Shown here: piece by piece, positions 52,351-63,300 of the stretch
How positions within the stretch are numbered: the stretch's first letter is position 1
Layout: every line of letters starts with the position of its first letter
Assembly (NCBI GenBank): GCA_029210585.1
Contig: JARGFP010000003.1
Location: 1-64,000 of the forward strand
Direction of reading: 5' to 3'
Origin: Bacteroidales bacterium
Lineage (GTDB): Bacteria; Bacteroidota; Bacteroidia; Bacteroidales; GCA-2748055
DNA length: 64,000 bases
The notes under the pieces: generated by a model
Databases searched by the model: none
Told to the model about the DNA's origin: nothing
The model's input: the letters and a program-made list of their open reading frames with translations, nothing else
Program-made: the position numbers and the translations under genes

Positions 52351-55300
52351 TTAAAGTCCTATTCTGATCCCGGCAAAAACTGCTTTTGGCTGGGGTGTCA
52401 TTCCTACATCAACTCCGCGGAGCAGGGGGGTGTTGCCCAGTGAAAACTCCGGATCCATTCCCAGATAATTGGTCAGTGTAACCAGGTTCTGCCCGGTAAC
52501 GAATATGTCAAAGGTCTGATTGATCAGGTTATGCAGGGGCAACCTGTAACTTACGGTTACATCATACAGGCGGATATAGGAGCCATCTTCAATCCAGCGG
52601 TCGGAGAACCGTGCATTGCCTATGGGGTCCCCGTATGCTGCCCTTGGGATTTCGGTCGCCTGGTCCTGTACCTGCCACCTGTTCAGCGCCACCTGTGTCT
52701 GGTTATCCCAGGTGGATAATGATTCGAGCTGTCTTCTGAGGTGGTTATACACATCGTTTCCATAGCTGAACGACAGGGTTGCATCAATGGACAGTCCTCC
52801 GAAGCCAAGCCTGGTAAAGACGTTACCGGCGATATCCGGATCGGGATTCCCGATCACCTGCCGATCCAGTTCATTGATGATGTTATTGTCATCCACGTCG
52901 TCGAAAATGACATCGCCGGCCTGGAAGGGCACCAGGTCGGAATTCGGCATTTCGGCTTTCAGCCCGGCATCGGCTGCGGCCTGGTCCGAAGTAAATACCC
53001 CCAGGGTTTTATATCCGTAAAACTGTCCAAACGGCTCGCCTTCCCTGATCAGCACCTGTCCGCCGTAGACACCCATAATCTCCTGGTCGCCGAAGTATTC
53101 GTTTACCGTGGTACTGTATTTCTGAAGGTTGATCCCGGCATCCCATTTGATTCGCCTGTTGATGATCCGGGCATTCAGGTTCAGGTCGAGCCCCGAAGTG
53201 CTGATGTTTCCAAAGTTGGTAAGATAGGTGTCATAGCCAACATAATAATCAGCATGAACGACAGTCAGCAGGTTCCTGGTCTGTTTTCTGAACAGGTTGG
53301 CAGCGACCGAGATACGGTCGTTGAACAGTCCAAGATCGAGCCCCAGGTTCAGCAGATCATTGCTTTCCCATTGAAGGTCAGGGTTATAAAGATTTCCGCT
53401 GACCAGTCCGTAGGCACCCATCAGGTTTTGTGCAACGTAGTATTTTGATGAAGCAAAATTCCCGATATCACCATTGCCGGCCATGGTGATTCCAAGTCGC
53501 AGCCTGGCAAGATTGATGGCTTCGACGCTTTGCATGAAGGCTTCCGAGGAGATTAACCATGCAGTAGTCAGGGAGGGAAATATCGCAAAACGATTGAATA
53601 TCAAAGGGATGCCATTGGCTTTATCGCCAAACCGGGAGGAGCCGTCGAGGGAAAGTCCTGCGGTTGCAAAGTATTTCTTTTTAAAATCATAGTCTACCTG
53701 TGCGTAGTAGGTCTGGGTGTTCCAGTTTCCGACGTATCCCCCGAATTCATTGTACAGTCGCACGCCCCGTCCGATGCTGCGCAGTTCATCATTCGGTGAA
53801 TTATGGGCTTCTGCCCAGTCTTCCTCGGTCTGGTTGACCATGGTACGCATTCCGGCCACGGCAAAAACCGACTGATCGGCATCGAGGTAGAGTTCATACG
53901 CGGCCCGCAGGTCGTTAAATACCACAAACTTACTTTCCACCTTATTCTCCATGGTGTTCTCTATTACACCAAGGTCAGATACATAATCGGCCACACCGAC
54001 ATGTGGGACGAAGGTATTGAACCTGGATTTGAAGTAGTTAATTCCCAGTCTGTTGCTAAGTGTGAGCTTATCGGACAGGTTATAATTGACTTTCACACTT
54101 GCGTTCGTGGCGTTGTTTCGTTGAACTGCGGTCATATTGTCAATCAGTGCAACCGGATTGCTGACACCCAGGATGTCGGCATCTTCATAGCGTGGAGAGA
54201 TATCTCCTGCCTGGTTGATGCCGCGGAAATAGAGAAAAGGTGCTTTTGTCATGGCCAGGTGCGCCGGATTTGTCTCCGGAGCTACCCCATCATCTTTCAG
54301 GTTCCGGAGTCCGGATACCCAGCTGATATTGGCCAGGATCTGTGCCTTCTGGGAGAGGTTGATTTCGGAATTAAAACGGATGGAATAGCGTTCAAAGCTG
54401 GTATTCCGGACGATGCCCTGGTTGCCCATGTATCCCAGTGAAAGTCCGTACAATGCGATATTGTCCCCCCCTTTGATCTTCAGGTTGTAATTTTCCACTG
54501 CACCATCCTGGTAGATATGGTCCTGCCAGTTGGTCTCATTGTGATAGGTATTGTAATCCCGGAATTCAGGATCGTCGATCATGTAGGGAAGTGATTGGAT
54601 GGAATCGGAAGACAGTCCCTGGGACTGCAGGATTTCAGAAAGATAGATGCGGTAACTGGCGGCTTCCATTACCGGGATTTGCTGTGGTGCATACCTGATC
54701 CCCCTGTAGGTGCTGAACTGGATTTTTGTTACAGCTTCCCTGGCACGTAATGTTTCGATCAGGATCACTCCATTTCCTCCCTGCGATCCATAGATGGAGG
54801 TACCATCTTTCAGTATGGTAACTGTTTCTATGTCGTCAATGCTGATTCCGGACAATGCATTGTAGGCAGCGCCGCTGACCAGCTGTTTGCCGTTGCTGTT
54901 GAATTCTGAAATCATCCCGTCGACGATGATCAGCGGGGCATTGGAGGCATTCAGTGAGTTCATTCCCCATATGGACATCAGGGAGCCATTGGCCGGCATG
55001 CCGGATCTGCCAGTTACGCTGAGTCCGGCAAATGAATTGCTGAACAGGTATTCTGCAGAAGTCCCGGGAGTTTTGTATGCTTCATCTTCAAACCGGGCCT
55101 GCTCGACCGCCTGGGTTGTATACAGGTGTGGTTTGGTCGTATAATCAAGGTGTACATCTGTATGGAAGGAGATGAAACCTTCTTCGTACAGGTGTATGCT
55201 GATTTCCTTCAGTCCCTTCAGCGGAACGATTTGCCTGGCATATCCGTCGGCAGTGACGGTAAGGTGGCTGTTTGGGTCATTGACAGGGATTTCGAATTTT

Positions 55301-55512
55301 CCGTTCTGATCGGTAAAGGTACTGATGGAATCTTCCGTAGAGACATTGGCACCATGGACCGGTTGTTTCAATCCAGCATCCATTACTGTACCGGATATCG
55401 TGCCTGGCCCGGCGGTGGCAGTTCCCTGCGCATGCCCCGTCACAGGAATGCCAAGCAGCAGGATGAGTACGATCGAGGTTTTTATGTAATGTATCATATG
55501 CATATTATTCAA
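52351..55512 (-). CDS. SusC/RagA-family TonB-dependent transporter
   Basis: This 1053-residue outer-membrane importer has a signal peptide (IVLILLLGIPVTGHAQG). It has an N-terminal carboxypeptidase-regulatory-like beta-sandwich (GTISGTVMDAGLKQPVHGA, about 38-110), a plug domain (GLSVTGRSGMPANGSLMSIWG ... LIIVDGMI, YGSQGGNGVILI; about 155-260), and a 22-strand barrel ending in AVFAGIRIGL. The plug lacks the most common SusC ALSGRVAGV-type wording, reading instead as a divergent version. Its start overlaps the FAS1 gene stop by 8 bp, so the FAS1 protein and this importer are translationally coupled. With SusD it imports oligosaccharides. Confidence 0.93.
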   Translation of the reverse strand: MNNMHMIHYIKTSIVLILLLGIPVTGHAQGTATAGPGTISGTVMDAGLKQPVHGANVSTEDSISTFTDQNGKFEIPVNDPNSHLTVTADGYARQIVPLKGLKEISIHLYEEGFISFHTDVHLDYTTKPHLYTTQAVEQARFEDEAYKTPGTSAEYLFSNSFAGLSVTGRSGMPANGSLMSIWGMNSLNASNAPLIIVDGMISEFNSNGKQLVSGAAYNALSGISIDDIETVTILKDGTSIYGSQGGNGVILIETLRAREAVTKIQFSTYRGIRYAPQQIPVMEAASYRIYLSEILQSQGLSSDSIQSLPYMIDDPEFRDYNTYHNETNWQDHIYQDGAVENYNLKIKGGDNIALYGLSLGYMGNQGIVRNTSFERYSIRFNSEINLSQKAQILANISWVSGLRNLKDDGVAPETNPAHLAMTKAPFLYFRGINQAGDISPRYEDADILGVSNPVALIDNMTAVQRNNATNASVKVNYNLSDKLTLSNRLGINYFKSRFNTFVPHVGVADYVSDLGVIENTMENKVESKFVVFNDLRAAYELYLDADQSVFAVAGMRTMVNQTEEDWAEAHNSPNDELRSIGRGVRLYNEFGGYVGNWNTQTYYAQVDYDFKKKYFATAGLSLDGSSRFGDKANGIPLIFNRFAIFPSLTTAWLISSEAFMQSVEAINLARLRLGITMAGNGDIGNFASSKYYVAQNLMGAYGLVSGNLYNPDLQWESNDLLNLGLDLGLFNDRISVAANLFRKQTRNLLTVVHADYYVGYDTYLTNFGNISTSGLDLNLNARIINRRIKWDAGINLQKYSTTVNEYFGDQEIMGVYGGQVLIREGEPFGQFYGYKTLGVFTSDQAAADAGLKAEMPNSDLVPFQAGDVIFDDVDDNNIINELDRQVIGNPDPDIAGNVFTRLGFGGLSIDATLSFSYGNDVYNHLRRQLESLSTWDNQTQVALNRWQVQDQATEIPRAAYGDPIGNARFSDRWIEDGSYIRLYDVTVSYRLPLHNLINQTFDIFVTGQNLVTLTNYLGMDPEFSLGNTPLLRGVDVGMTPQPKAVFAGIRIGL

Positions 55513-57004
55513 AAACAGGAACTATTTTCAGATAATCCAGGGTTAGCGTGGTATTGTTTCCCGAACCCACCAGGTGGAACCAGAAATCTTCATAGTAGGC
55601 AAACGTGTATGATCCGCAATACTTCTCCTGCGCATCTTCATAGGAGAGATCATCCACATAGAGCAGGGAATCGGAAATCGTCCGGTGTACCGGGAATCGT
55701 GTTTCCAGGGGTGCCTGGGGCAGGTAGATCACTTTTTCGATCTTTTGCCTGATCAGGGAATCTGGTTGGGAACCGAAATAGGTTCCTCCGAAATCATCCA
55801 CGGCTTTCCAGTAAAAGTTATACCTGGTGGCGGCAACCATTCCAGCCTGGTAAACGATCCTGCCGGGGCTTCCGTCGTGGTCGTCGAACACATAATCCAG
55901 TCCGCCGCTTGCCAGTGGCTTAATACGGGTGAAACCACCGAACTGGTTCTGTGGATACAGCACCTTGCTTTCAAGTTCACCTTCGACGATAATGGGCGGG
56001 AATTTCTGTTCCAGCGAAAGATCACAACTGCTGAGATAGTAGATCACGCCATTGCTTGCATGGACAGTTTTTGAGATTGCTCCGGGTGCGAACGGCACTT
56101 CAATGCCGTTGACACTGGTAAGCGATCCCATGATCTCCCCCGGCGTCAGGCTGCCTGAGGCGACAAGATCGATGGCAACCATATAGTTTCTGAACACAAC
56201 GGTATCCCTGGTATCTGTGGCCGGCAACCTGAAGTAAGGCCTGAAGCGTTCATATTGTTCAGTAAAAACGTGGTTCTCGAGGACCAGGAACGTAAAGAGC
56301 GAATCTTCATTCCGGAGGTCCGCATTCTGGAACAGGTACTGGTTGTACCAGATGGTGCCGGACAGTGTATCGTAGATTGGCTGGCTTGTTTGGGGATCAT
56401 AATCGATGATTGTCGCCAGACTGTCCACAAACAGTTCACCGGTGAGTGAATTCAGAAAATCAACCTGGTTGTTGCCCGGTTCAGTATTTTCAATGTACTC
56501 CCAGACATTTGGTTTGAGTTCGATCACGCGGTTCACCTGGTGCAATACACCGTTTGTGGCAATATTGTTGAAGGTTCCTCCTATTTCCTCACCCTCTATT
56601 TCGGTCCTGGACATATCAACAGTAACGCGTTTTCCATTCAGCATTTTACAACGGAATTCCTTTTCTGCGATGCTTTTGGGATGCATCCCGTTTGTGACAT
56701 GATTTTGAATGAACTGCAGCAGTTTACCTGCATCCCCGGTGATATCTTCTGAGAGGCCTGCGAGCGCATCATTGCCAGGGGCCCATACTGTTCTCAGTTT
56801 CGTGGGAGTGAACAAATCTTCAGCTGAAGCCTGTGTGATCAATTCAGAAAAAGTGCTGAGCTCAGGTGTGGTGTGAATGACCTCCAGCAGGGTTTGAGTT
56901 GCCCTTGCCGTGCTGTACTCATCCAGGTGTTGTTCCCAGGGATCCTCGCATGCAAACGGGATGAGGAAAAATCCAAACATGATCAGTATTATGCGTCTTT
57001 TCAT
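55505..57004 (-). CDS. FAS1-domain lipoprotein with C-terminal beta-sandwich
   Basis: The 499-residue product has a lipoprotein signal (FGFFLIPFAC). Residues about 35-165 form a fasciclin (FAS1) domain, with the H1 segment RTVWAPGNDALAG and the H2-like NGVLHQVNRVIEL. A second, degenerate FAS1 unit follows (about 180-345; ending NGVIYYLSSCDLSL). Residues 350-499 look like a beta-sandwich (YVFDDHDGSPGRIVYQAG, FWFHLVGSGNNTTLTLDYLKIVP), resembling carbohydrate-binding domains in its closing LDYLKIVP strand. FAS1 domains mediate adhesion in many organisms. Here, coupled directly to SusC by an 8-bp overlap, the likely role is a surface glycan-binding component, which is inference. Confidence 0.82.
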   Translation of the reverse strand: MKRRIILIMFGFFLIPFACEDPWEQHLDEYSTARATQTLLEVIHTTPELSTFSELITQASAEDLFTPTKLRTVWAPGNDALAGLSEDITGDAGKLLQFIQNHVTNGMHPKSIAEKEFRCKMLNGKRVTVDMSRTEIEGEEIGGTFNNIATNGVLHQVNRVIELKPNVWEYIENTEPGNNQVDFLNSLTGELFVDSLATIIDYDPQTSQPIYDTLSGTIWYNQYLFQNADLRNEDSLFTFLVLENHVFTEQYERFRPYFRLPATDTRDTVVFRNYMVAIDLVASGSLTPGEIMGSLTSVNGIEVPFAPGAISKTVHASNGVIYYLSSCDLSLEQKFPPIIVEGELESKVLYPQNQFGGFTRIKPLASGGLDYVFDDHDGSPGRIVYQAGMVAATRYNFYWKAVDDFGGTYFGSQPDSLIRQKIEKVIYLPQAPLETRFPVHRTISDSLLYVDDLSYEDAQEKYCGSYTFAYYEDFWFHLVGSGNNTTLTLDYLKIVPVFE

Positions 57005-57080
57005 CTGGTTGGTTTATTTTTTATTGGTCAGGATGTTGTCATGACACAGTTCATCTTCAATAATTTTGGTCATTACTGCC

Positions 57081-58808
57081 TTATTTCTGCACAGGCATGT
57101 AGCCTTCAGGATATTCATAAACAAGTTCACCGTTTCCTTTGATCCTGGGCCAGACCTGGTCCTCATCGGCCGGAATGAAGTGAATCTGGTCAATCCAGAT
57201 TCCATTCATCTCGTTATTGATCACGTCGAAGCGGACCTGGTGGGTCCCGGTGGTGGGTACCTCGATGGTACCTGCCAGCTGACTCACGACACGTCCGTGC
57301 TTGTCGCTGTAATAGAAAGCACTGTCTGCCTCGACCCAGTTGTACCGTTTTAGTCCCATGGCAAGCAGTTCTGCATCTGTGGGGTATGGACTCTTGGGCA
57401 TTTGTATCGTATTGTCGATAATATTAGGCAGTGTTGTTTCATTAAAAGACACTGTAAACGAAGCTCTGCGGGTAGCCACGTTTCTTGTACAGATCCATAC
57501 TTTATAGGAGCCTTTTACCAGGAGGGGTGTTTTAAATTCGACCCAGCGGACAACTGCGGTCCGGAGTGTGATGGAGAGATAGTCATCGTAGATCATCGAC
57601 CCCTGGTTCAGGTTCCCTGCATTATTACACTCGTAGTATATTTTATGGTCACCGTACCATGATACTCCTTCCAGCTGATCGTTGGACAGGGCCAGTGACT
57701 GGCCGTAGGTTCTGAAAATTCCCACCATTTTTCGTAGTTCCGGCTGATCGCAAACATCGAACAGGACAGGGAAGGGGTACCTTACCTTGATGAAGAGATT
57801 GTCTTCCAGGGCATGGAACACTCCATTGGCGGAGGTACGGTCGCTTTCCTCCCGGATCAGGTAGGCACCCCGTTCGAGCTGCCCGTTGAAAAAGTCCTCG
57901 TTCAGCTTGACTGAATCGCCGACGAGCCTGATCGTAACCACTTCGGTCGGAGCCATGGTTTCTTTTGCCTGCTGAACGGCCAGGTCACCGAGGTAGTACA
58001 ATGCGTTGTCCAGGATATGGTATGCCATATAGAGGTTCAGGCTGTCTTCGGGGGAGGAGGGATTCCCTGTATTGCTGTATTTTGCTTTCAGTTCTTCGTA
58101 TGATTTGATCCCGGCCTTTTCCAGGGAAGCATTTGTCTGGGCGAATACCGTATACCAGTGTTTCTCCTTTTCGTCTTTCGGGGTCACCTTATTCAATATG
58201 TCGTAATACCCGGTCTCCCTGAGTGCTTCGGTGAATATGGAAAATTGGGGGTCGTTTTCGATCAGTACGGCGATCGGTTCTGTGATGGGTTCCAAAACGG
58301 TTTTCACGGAGTGTACAATTCCGTTCGCATGCCGTATATCGGCATTGAGAATCTCCGCATATTTATTCAGGTACGATTTCGAATGGCCTTCTTCGAACAC
58401 TGTGGATACCAGCAGGTATTGTCCGTATATACTGGGTGTTCTGAGTTTTCCGTCGACAAAATCAACGGTCGAAAGGGTATCCAGGATGATGTGGTATTTC
58501 ACCAGATCGGTCAGTTCCTCAAGGTCTATTTCGGAGACATCGGCCACCTGTTTCTTTTCCTTGTAGGCATTGATTGCCTCATTGGTAGGAGCAAAAACGG
58601 TATATGCCCCATATGCTTTCAGGAAGGACATATTTCCTGTTAGCCGGATAATTTCGGCGAATTCCGAATAGGTGGAATCTTCTTCAAGGTATTCACCGAT
58701 CAGCGTATCAAAGGAAGTTGCGGCCAAAAATTCAGGCTCCTGGCATGCATTCAGGTACAATAGCCCTGTAAGTGCCATGAATACGGTATATCTGTTTATT
58801 TTTTTCAT
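57081..58808 (-). CDS. FAS1-domain lipoprotein with carbohydrate-binding-like C-terminus
   Basis: The 575-residue product has a lipoprotein signal (LTGLLYLNAC). Two FAS1 domains are visible at about 30-175 (YTVFAPTNEAINAYKEKK, NGIVHSVKTVLEPI) and 180-345 (YTVFAQTNASLEKAG, NGVFHALEDNLFI). From about 380 to 575 a beta-sandwich follows (YKVWICTRNVATRRASFTVSF, TGTHQVRFDVINNEMNGIWIDQIHF) that closely resembles the jelly-roll pattern of carbohydrate-binding modules. It lies 11 bp after SusD and 76 bp before the second FAS1 gene. The role as a surface glycan-binding protein is inferred from architecture and position. Confidence 0.85.
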   Translation of the reverse strand: MKKINRYTVFMALTGLLYLNACQEPEFLAATSFDTLIGEYLEEDSTYSEFAEIIRLTGNMSFLKAYGAYTVFAPTNEAINAYKEKKQVADVSEIDLEELTDLVKYHIILDTLSTVDFVDGKLRTPSIYGQYLLVSTVFEEGHSKSYLNKYAEILNADIRHANGIVHSVKTVLEPITEPIAVLIENDPQFSIFTEALRETGYYDILNKVTPKDEKEKHWYTVFAQTNASLEKAGIKSYEELKAKYSNTGNPSSPEDSLNLYMAYHILDNALYYLGDLAVQQAKETMAPTEVVTIRLVGDSVKLNEDFFNGQLERGAYLIREESDRTSANGVFHALEDNLFIKVRYPFPVLFDVCDQPELRKMVGIFRTYGQSLALSNDQLEGVSWYGDHKIYYECNNAGNLNQGSMIYDDYLSITLRTAVVRWVEFKTPLLVKGSYKVWICTRNVATRRASFTVSFNETTLPNIIDNTIQMPKSPYPTDAELLAMGLKRYNWVEADSAFYYSDKHGRVVSQLAGTIEVPTTGTHQVRFDVINNEMNGIWIDQIHFIPADEDQVWPRIKGNGELVYEYPEGYMPVQK

Positions 58809-58819
58809 ATCCTTTTTTT

Positions 58820-60322
58820 CTAAAGTCCTTTAAAGAATGGATTTTGTTCCAGTTTTGGATTTGCTTCCAGCTCGGTCTCATGAATGGGGAAATAGTGAAA
58901 CAGTGTATCCCTGTATTTATTGGTAATGGTTTGCAGTTTTTCAGGGGGTGCACTGTTCAGGATCATGTCAACGATGAGTTCCTTGTTGCCATAATTGTTT
59001 TTCCTGCCAAAACGCAGCACATCGTACCATCTTTTTCCCTCGAAGGCAAATTCCCGCGTGCGTTCCTCGAGGATATACAGGTCCACATCTTCAATACTGT
59101 AACCACCCACGTAGTTGGTGGTGCGCTGGGCGTTCGCTCTTCTTCTTACGATATTCACCAGTTGCATTGCTTCATCTGTGTTCCCCATCTGGTTGAGGGC
59201 TTCTGCCTTGAACAGGAGTATTTCTGCATACCGGTAAACGATGAAATTGGCATATGACTGGTCCCTGTCGCGTGCTTCCTCCTCGTTGAGGCCCACAAAT
59301 TTCCAGAAGGAATAATTGTCGCTCGAATTGAAAGACCCCCCGTCTGCCCTGATATCGGCACTGTCGGGATCGGCCAACGGGTCGAGCGGGAAGAGGTCTT
59401 CCATTTTGCCCGGGTTTGCCCGCAGGTACCGGTTGTCCCTGTAGAGTGAGTAATAGGGATTCAGGAAATCGCGATCGAACTGGATCTCAAAGATGCCTTC
59501 AACAGAATTTCCTTCCGCATACAGATTGGTGAACCAATCCTGGTTATTGGGTACAAGCGTAAATTTTCCCGAATTGATGATGAAATCACAATAGGTCAGG
59601 GCACTTGCATAATCTTTCTTCCACAGGTAGGCATCGGCCAGCATGGCGGCAACCGAATACTTTGTAATCCTGCCTTTGTCGGTGATGTCATCTCCATGGG
59701 TAAAGACCACATTGTCATAGGCAATCAGCAGGTCAGCGATGACCTGGTCCAGGACTGCTTCCTTGGGTGTTTTCTGAACAGTGAATTCTTCGCCGTCGTT
59801 GGTGGTGGCTGACAATTTCATGGGCACATCCCCGAAACTGCGGTATAGGTAGAAATACATCAGTGCCCTGAGGGCATATGCTTCCGCCTCGTAGCCCAGC
59901 AACTGCACTTCGGTGAAGGATGCGTCCACCTTCAGTACATCGCCTGAGAATTCAAGGATGGTATTGCAGTTGTTGATGGTCCTGTAGAAGGCGTTCCAAC
60001 GGAACAACCTGTTGGCCGGCAGGATATCTCCGGATTTGATATAGGAATATTCAGACCGGTTCCTGCTTCCCATTGCGACCATGTCACCACGGATTTCTCC
60101 CCATGTAAACACCAGTTCCGGGATGGTATAATACCCGCTTTCGGTATTCCCCAACAGGGAGCAGTAGGCCCCGATCAGTGCTGAATTCACATCCTCCTTT
60201 GATTGCCAGAAGTCCTGGCGGATCACGCCATCTTCCGGTTCAAGGTACAGCCAGTCGTTGCAACCTGTGAACGCAATGCTGAAGAGAATTACGGCCGATA
60301 TGGAAAGTTGTCTGATGCTCAT
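58820..60322 (-). CDS. SusD/RagB-family glycan-binding lipoprotein (second pair)
   Basis: This 500-residue SusD has a lipoprotein signal (AVILFSIAFTGC) and typical marks: DWLYLEPEDGVIRQDFWQSKEDVNSALIGAY near the N-terminus, YEAEAYALRALMYFYLYRSFGDVPM (about 140), and TREFAFEGKRWYDVLRFGR with a closing NPFFKGL. It is complete and lies 16 bp after its SusC partner. Compared with the other SusD here it is shorter and closer to the common family pattern, so the two importer pairs are not recent duplicates and may take different fragments. Confidence 0.95.
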   Translation of the reverse strand: MSIRQLSISAVILFSIAFTGCNDWLYLEPEDGVIRQDFWQSKEDVNSALIGAYCSLLGNTESGYYTIPELVFTWGEIRGDMVAMGSRNRSEYSYIKSGDILPANRLFRWNAFYRTINNCNTILEFSGDVLKVDASFTEVQLLGYEAEAYALRALMYFYLYRSFGDVPMKLSATTNDGEEFTVQKTPKEAVLDQVIADLLIAYDNVVFTHGDDITDKGRITKYSVAAMLADAYLWKKDYASALTYCDFIINSGKFTLVPNNQDWFTNLYAEGNSVEGIFEIQFDRDFLNPYYSLYRDNRYLRANPGKMEDLFPLDPLADPDSADIRADGGSFNSSDNYSFWKFVGLNEEEARDRDQSYANFIVYRYAEILLFKAEALNQMGNTDEAMQLVNIVRRRANAQRTTNYVGGYSIEDVDLYILEERTREFAFEGKRWYDVLRFGRKNNYGNKELIVDMILNSAPPEKLQTITNKYRDTLFHYFPIHETELEANPKLEQNPFFKGL

Positions 60323-60338
60323 CTGTTCATTTTTGGAG

Positions 60339-63300
60339 TTAGAATTTGAAATTTACGTAGAAAGTGACCTGTTTTGGAACGGGCGTTCTTGAGCGGTCAT
60401 ATCCTACGGTAAAAATGCTTGAGCTGCTGATGCTGATCTCCGGGTCCTGACCGATATACCGCGTAAATGTGAGCATATTGTTCAGCGTGGCTGAGATCTT
60501 GATACTCTGAACTTTCAGGGGCTTCACAAACCTGTCGGGAAGATCATAGGACACTGAAATGTATTTGAGCCGGACGAACGACCCGTCGTGCACGTACCTG
60601 TCGGATCCAAGCCAGTTGTACCCGGCTCCCAGCAGGGCCCTTGGGATATCGGTTTCATCACCCTCGTTTCTCCATCTTCTGAGTGTTGATGCCAGCTGGT
60701 TGTCGTAGCTGTACATGTTTTCTCCCTGCATCTGGGTGATATTGATCACGCTGTTGCCAAACCGCCCGTAGAATGTTGCATTGGCAGAGAGCCGCTTATA
60801 ACGGTAGGAGGCACCAAAACCACCTACAAAGTCAGGGTTGGCATCACCAAGGAATACCACGTCCTGGTAATTGATGTTCCCGTCGTGGTTCACATCCCTG
60901 TATTTTGCATCTCCCAGTTCGAATTCGTAGTTGATATCCGGATAGTTGTAGACCATTTTAACAGGTTCGCCACTTGCGTCGTAGATCAGTGCACCATTTT
61001 CATCGCGTGCAATCAGGTCCTCCTGGTTTGTATAGACCCCTTCATACTGGTACCCGTAAAATGAGCCAATCGGATTGTCGATCTGCACGAGCAGTTTGTA
61101 TTCGCCATTTGAAGTGGTCCGGTCGCGTTCGAGATTGTAGTTCTCATCAATCTCCTTCAGCACATTATAGTTTTTACTGATATTGAGGAACAGGGACAGG
61201 TGGGAATCCTGGGTGCGCATCACTTCCGAGCGGATATTGAAGTCCCACCCGCGCGATTCGATGGTCCCGATATTACTGAGTATTGACTGGTAGCCTGAAG
61301 TGGAGGGCAGCTCAAAGCTGTAATCGATCAGGTCTTCGGTTCTGTTAACATAGACATCGAACTGCATATCCACCAGTTTTTCGAACATGGTCAGGGTAAC
61401 CCCGTAGTTTTTGGTGATGAAGTTCTCCCATTTCATATTCTCGAGCTGCACATTGTTCGGGTACACGCCGGTTTGTCCCTGGTAGGTCCAGGAGTAGGTG
61501 GAATAATTATTGAAGAACAGGTAATTGTATCGGGGAGCCTTGCCGTTCTGGCCATAGCTGTACCTCAGCCGGAAATCCTCGATGAAATCGAACTGTTGCA
61601 TAAAGGATTCGGAAGAGATTCTCCAGGATGCCGAGATGCTTGGATAATAGCCATACCGGTAGGTCTCATAGAATTTTGAATTTCCATTCCTGGTACCTAC
61701 CAGTGTTATTATATACCTGTCGAGCAGGGAGTAATGAAGCAAGGCCGAAAGACTCACATCCCTGCTTTGGGAAAGCGAGGAGTTCAGACTGCCTGACTCC
61801 TTGTACCTGGCTGAAACAGACGGATCCCTGAGTTGGTCGGAGGCGGTACCATTGCTCTCCATGTAAAAAGAGAACCCCCTGCTGTCGTTGGTGGTAAACT
61901 GAAGGGAAGCATTCAGCTTATGATTGTCGTTGACCGACAGGCTGTACATGAGTCTGTTCTTGGTATATACATTGTAATTGTCCCTGTCGTTGTTTGCGGC
62001 CACATTCACGGAATTGCTTGTCCAGGTGAGCCCGGTTGCATTTTGCGGGAGAAAGGAACTTTCGCTTGTCGAATTGAGCCTGAAAGCGATATCCGAATTA
62101 AAGGTGAGTCCCCTGACGATCCTGTAGTTCAATCCGAGGCTGGTGTTCACATCGTTGTTCACCAGGTTGTACACGGCATTGTTTGCCATCGCCACACTGT
62201 TGTACATATTCGGGTAGATCCCCTGGATATTCTGCAGCGGGGAGAAATAATTCGGGGTAACCTTGCCATCCACGTCGTATTCATATACCGACATATTGGG
62301 CATCATGGAATATGCATCGCCGATGATATAACTCCTGTAGGATTTGTCATTGTCACCGCGGCTGTAGGCAAAATTTGCACGGAGCAGCAGTTTGTCTGAA
62401 ATTTTATAGTCGAGGTTCAGCCTGGTCCTGAGTGTCCTGAGGTCTGTACCTATGGCTGTACCCACCTGGTTGCTTATATTCGTTGAGACCCTGTAGGATG
62501 CTTTTGAACCGCCACCTGACATGGAGAGGTCATAGTTGTTGGTGTACCCTGTACGCGTAATCTCTTCCGGCCAGTTGGTGTTATTGCTGTAATTATAGTA
62601 CCAGGTCGGGTCGGTGGGATCGTATGCAAATTCCCTGTACTTGTCTGTGTTCAGTGGCATGCCGTTGCTGTTCATCACTGCCTCGTAGATCAGTGTTGAG
62701 TACTGGTCTCCTGTAAGCATCGGGATAGGTTTCGGTTTGAAGGCCACAGAGCCTTTGTAGGTGAAATTGATGGTTGGCTTTCTGCCCATGCCGCCACGCT
62801 TTGTTTTGATCATGAGCACACCGCTGGATCCTGCGGGACCCCACAATGCCGTTGCAGCGGCATCTTTCAGCACAGCGATCTCCTCGATGTCTTCCACGGA
62901 GATGTTCAGCATCTCTGCGTATCCCTCATCATTTGCCGTCGCGAAGTCGAAATCACTGGGAACAGCCTGGTCCTGGGGGATATTGTCTATTACGATCAAT
63001 GGCTTGTCGCCGGCATTCAGGGTGCTGACACCTCTTACGCGAATGGACATCCCTGAACCGGGGGCACCTGAATTTGCTACGATATCCAGTCCGGATACCC
63101 TGCCCTGGAGCACCTCGTCGACAGATGTAGCCTGTACTTCCGAAACTTCTTTCAGGTCGACTTTGGCAATGGGCATGGCCAGTTCCCTGTCGCTGATGTT
63201 CATGCCGATATCTGTTCTTGCTTCTGCAACAATACTGATCTCTTCCAATGCAGTGCTTTCCGGGGACAGCCGGACATCTATTTTCCTGCGGTCACCGATC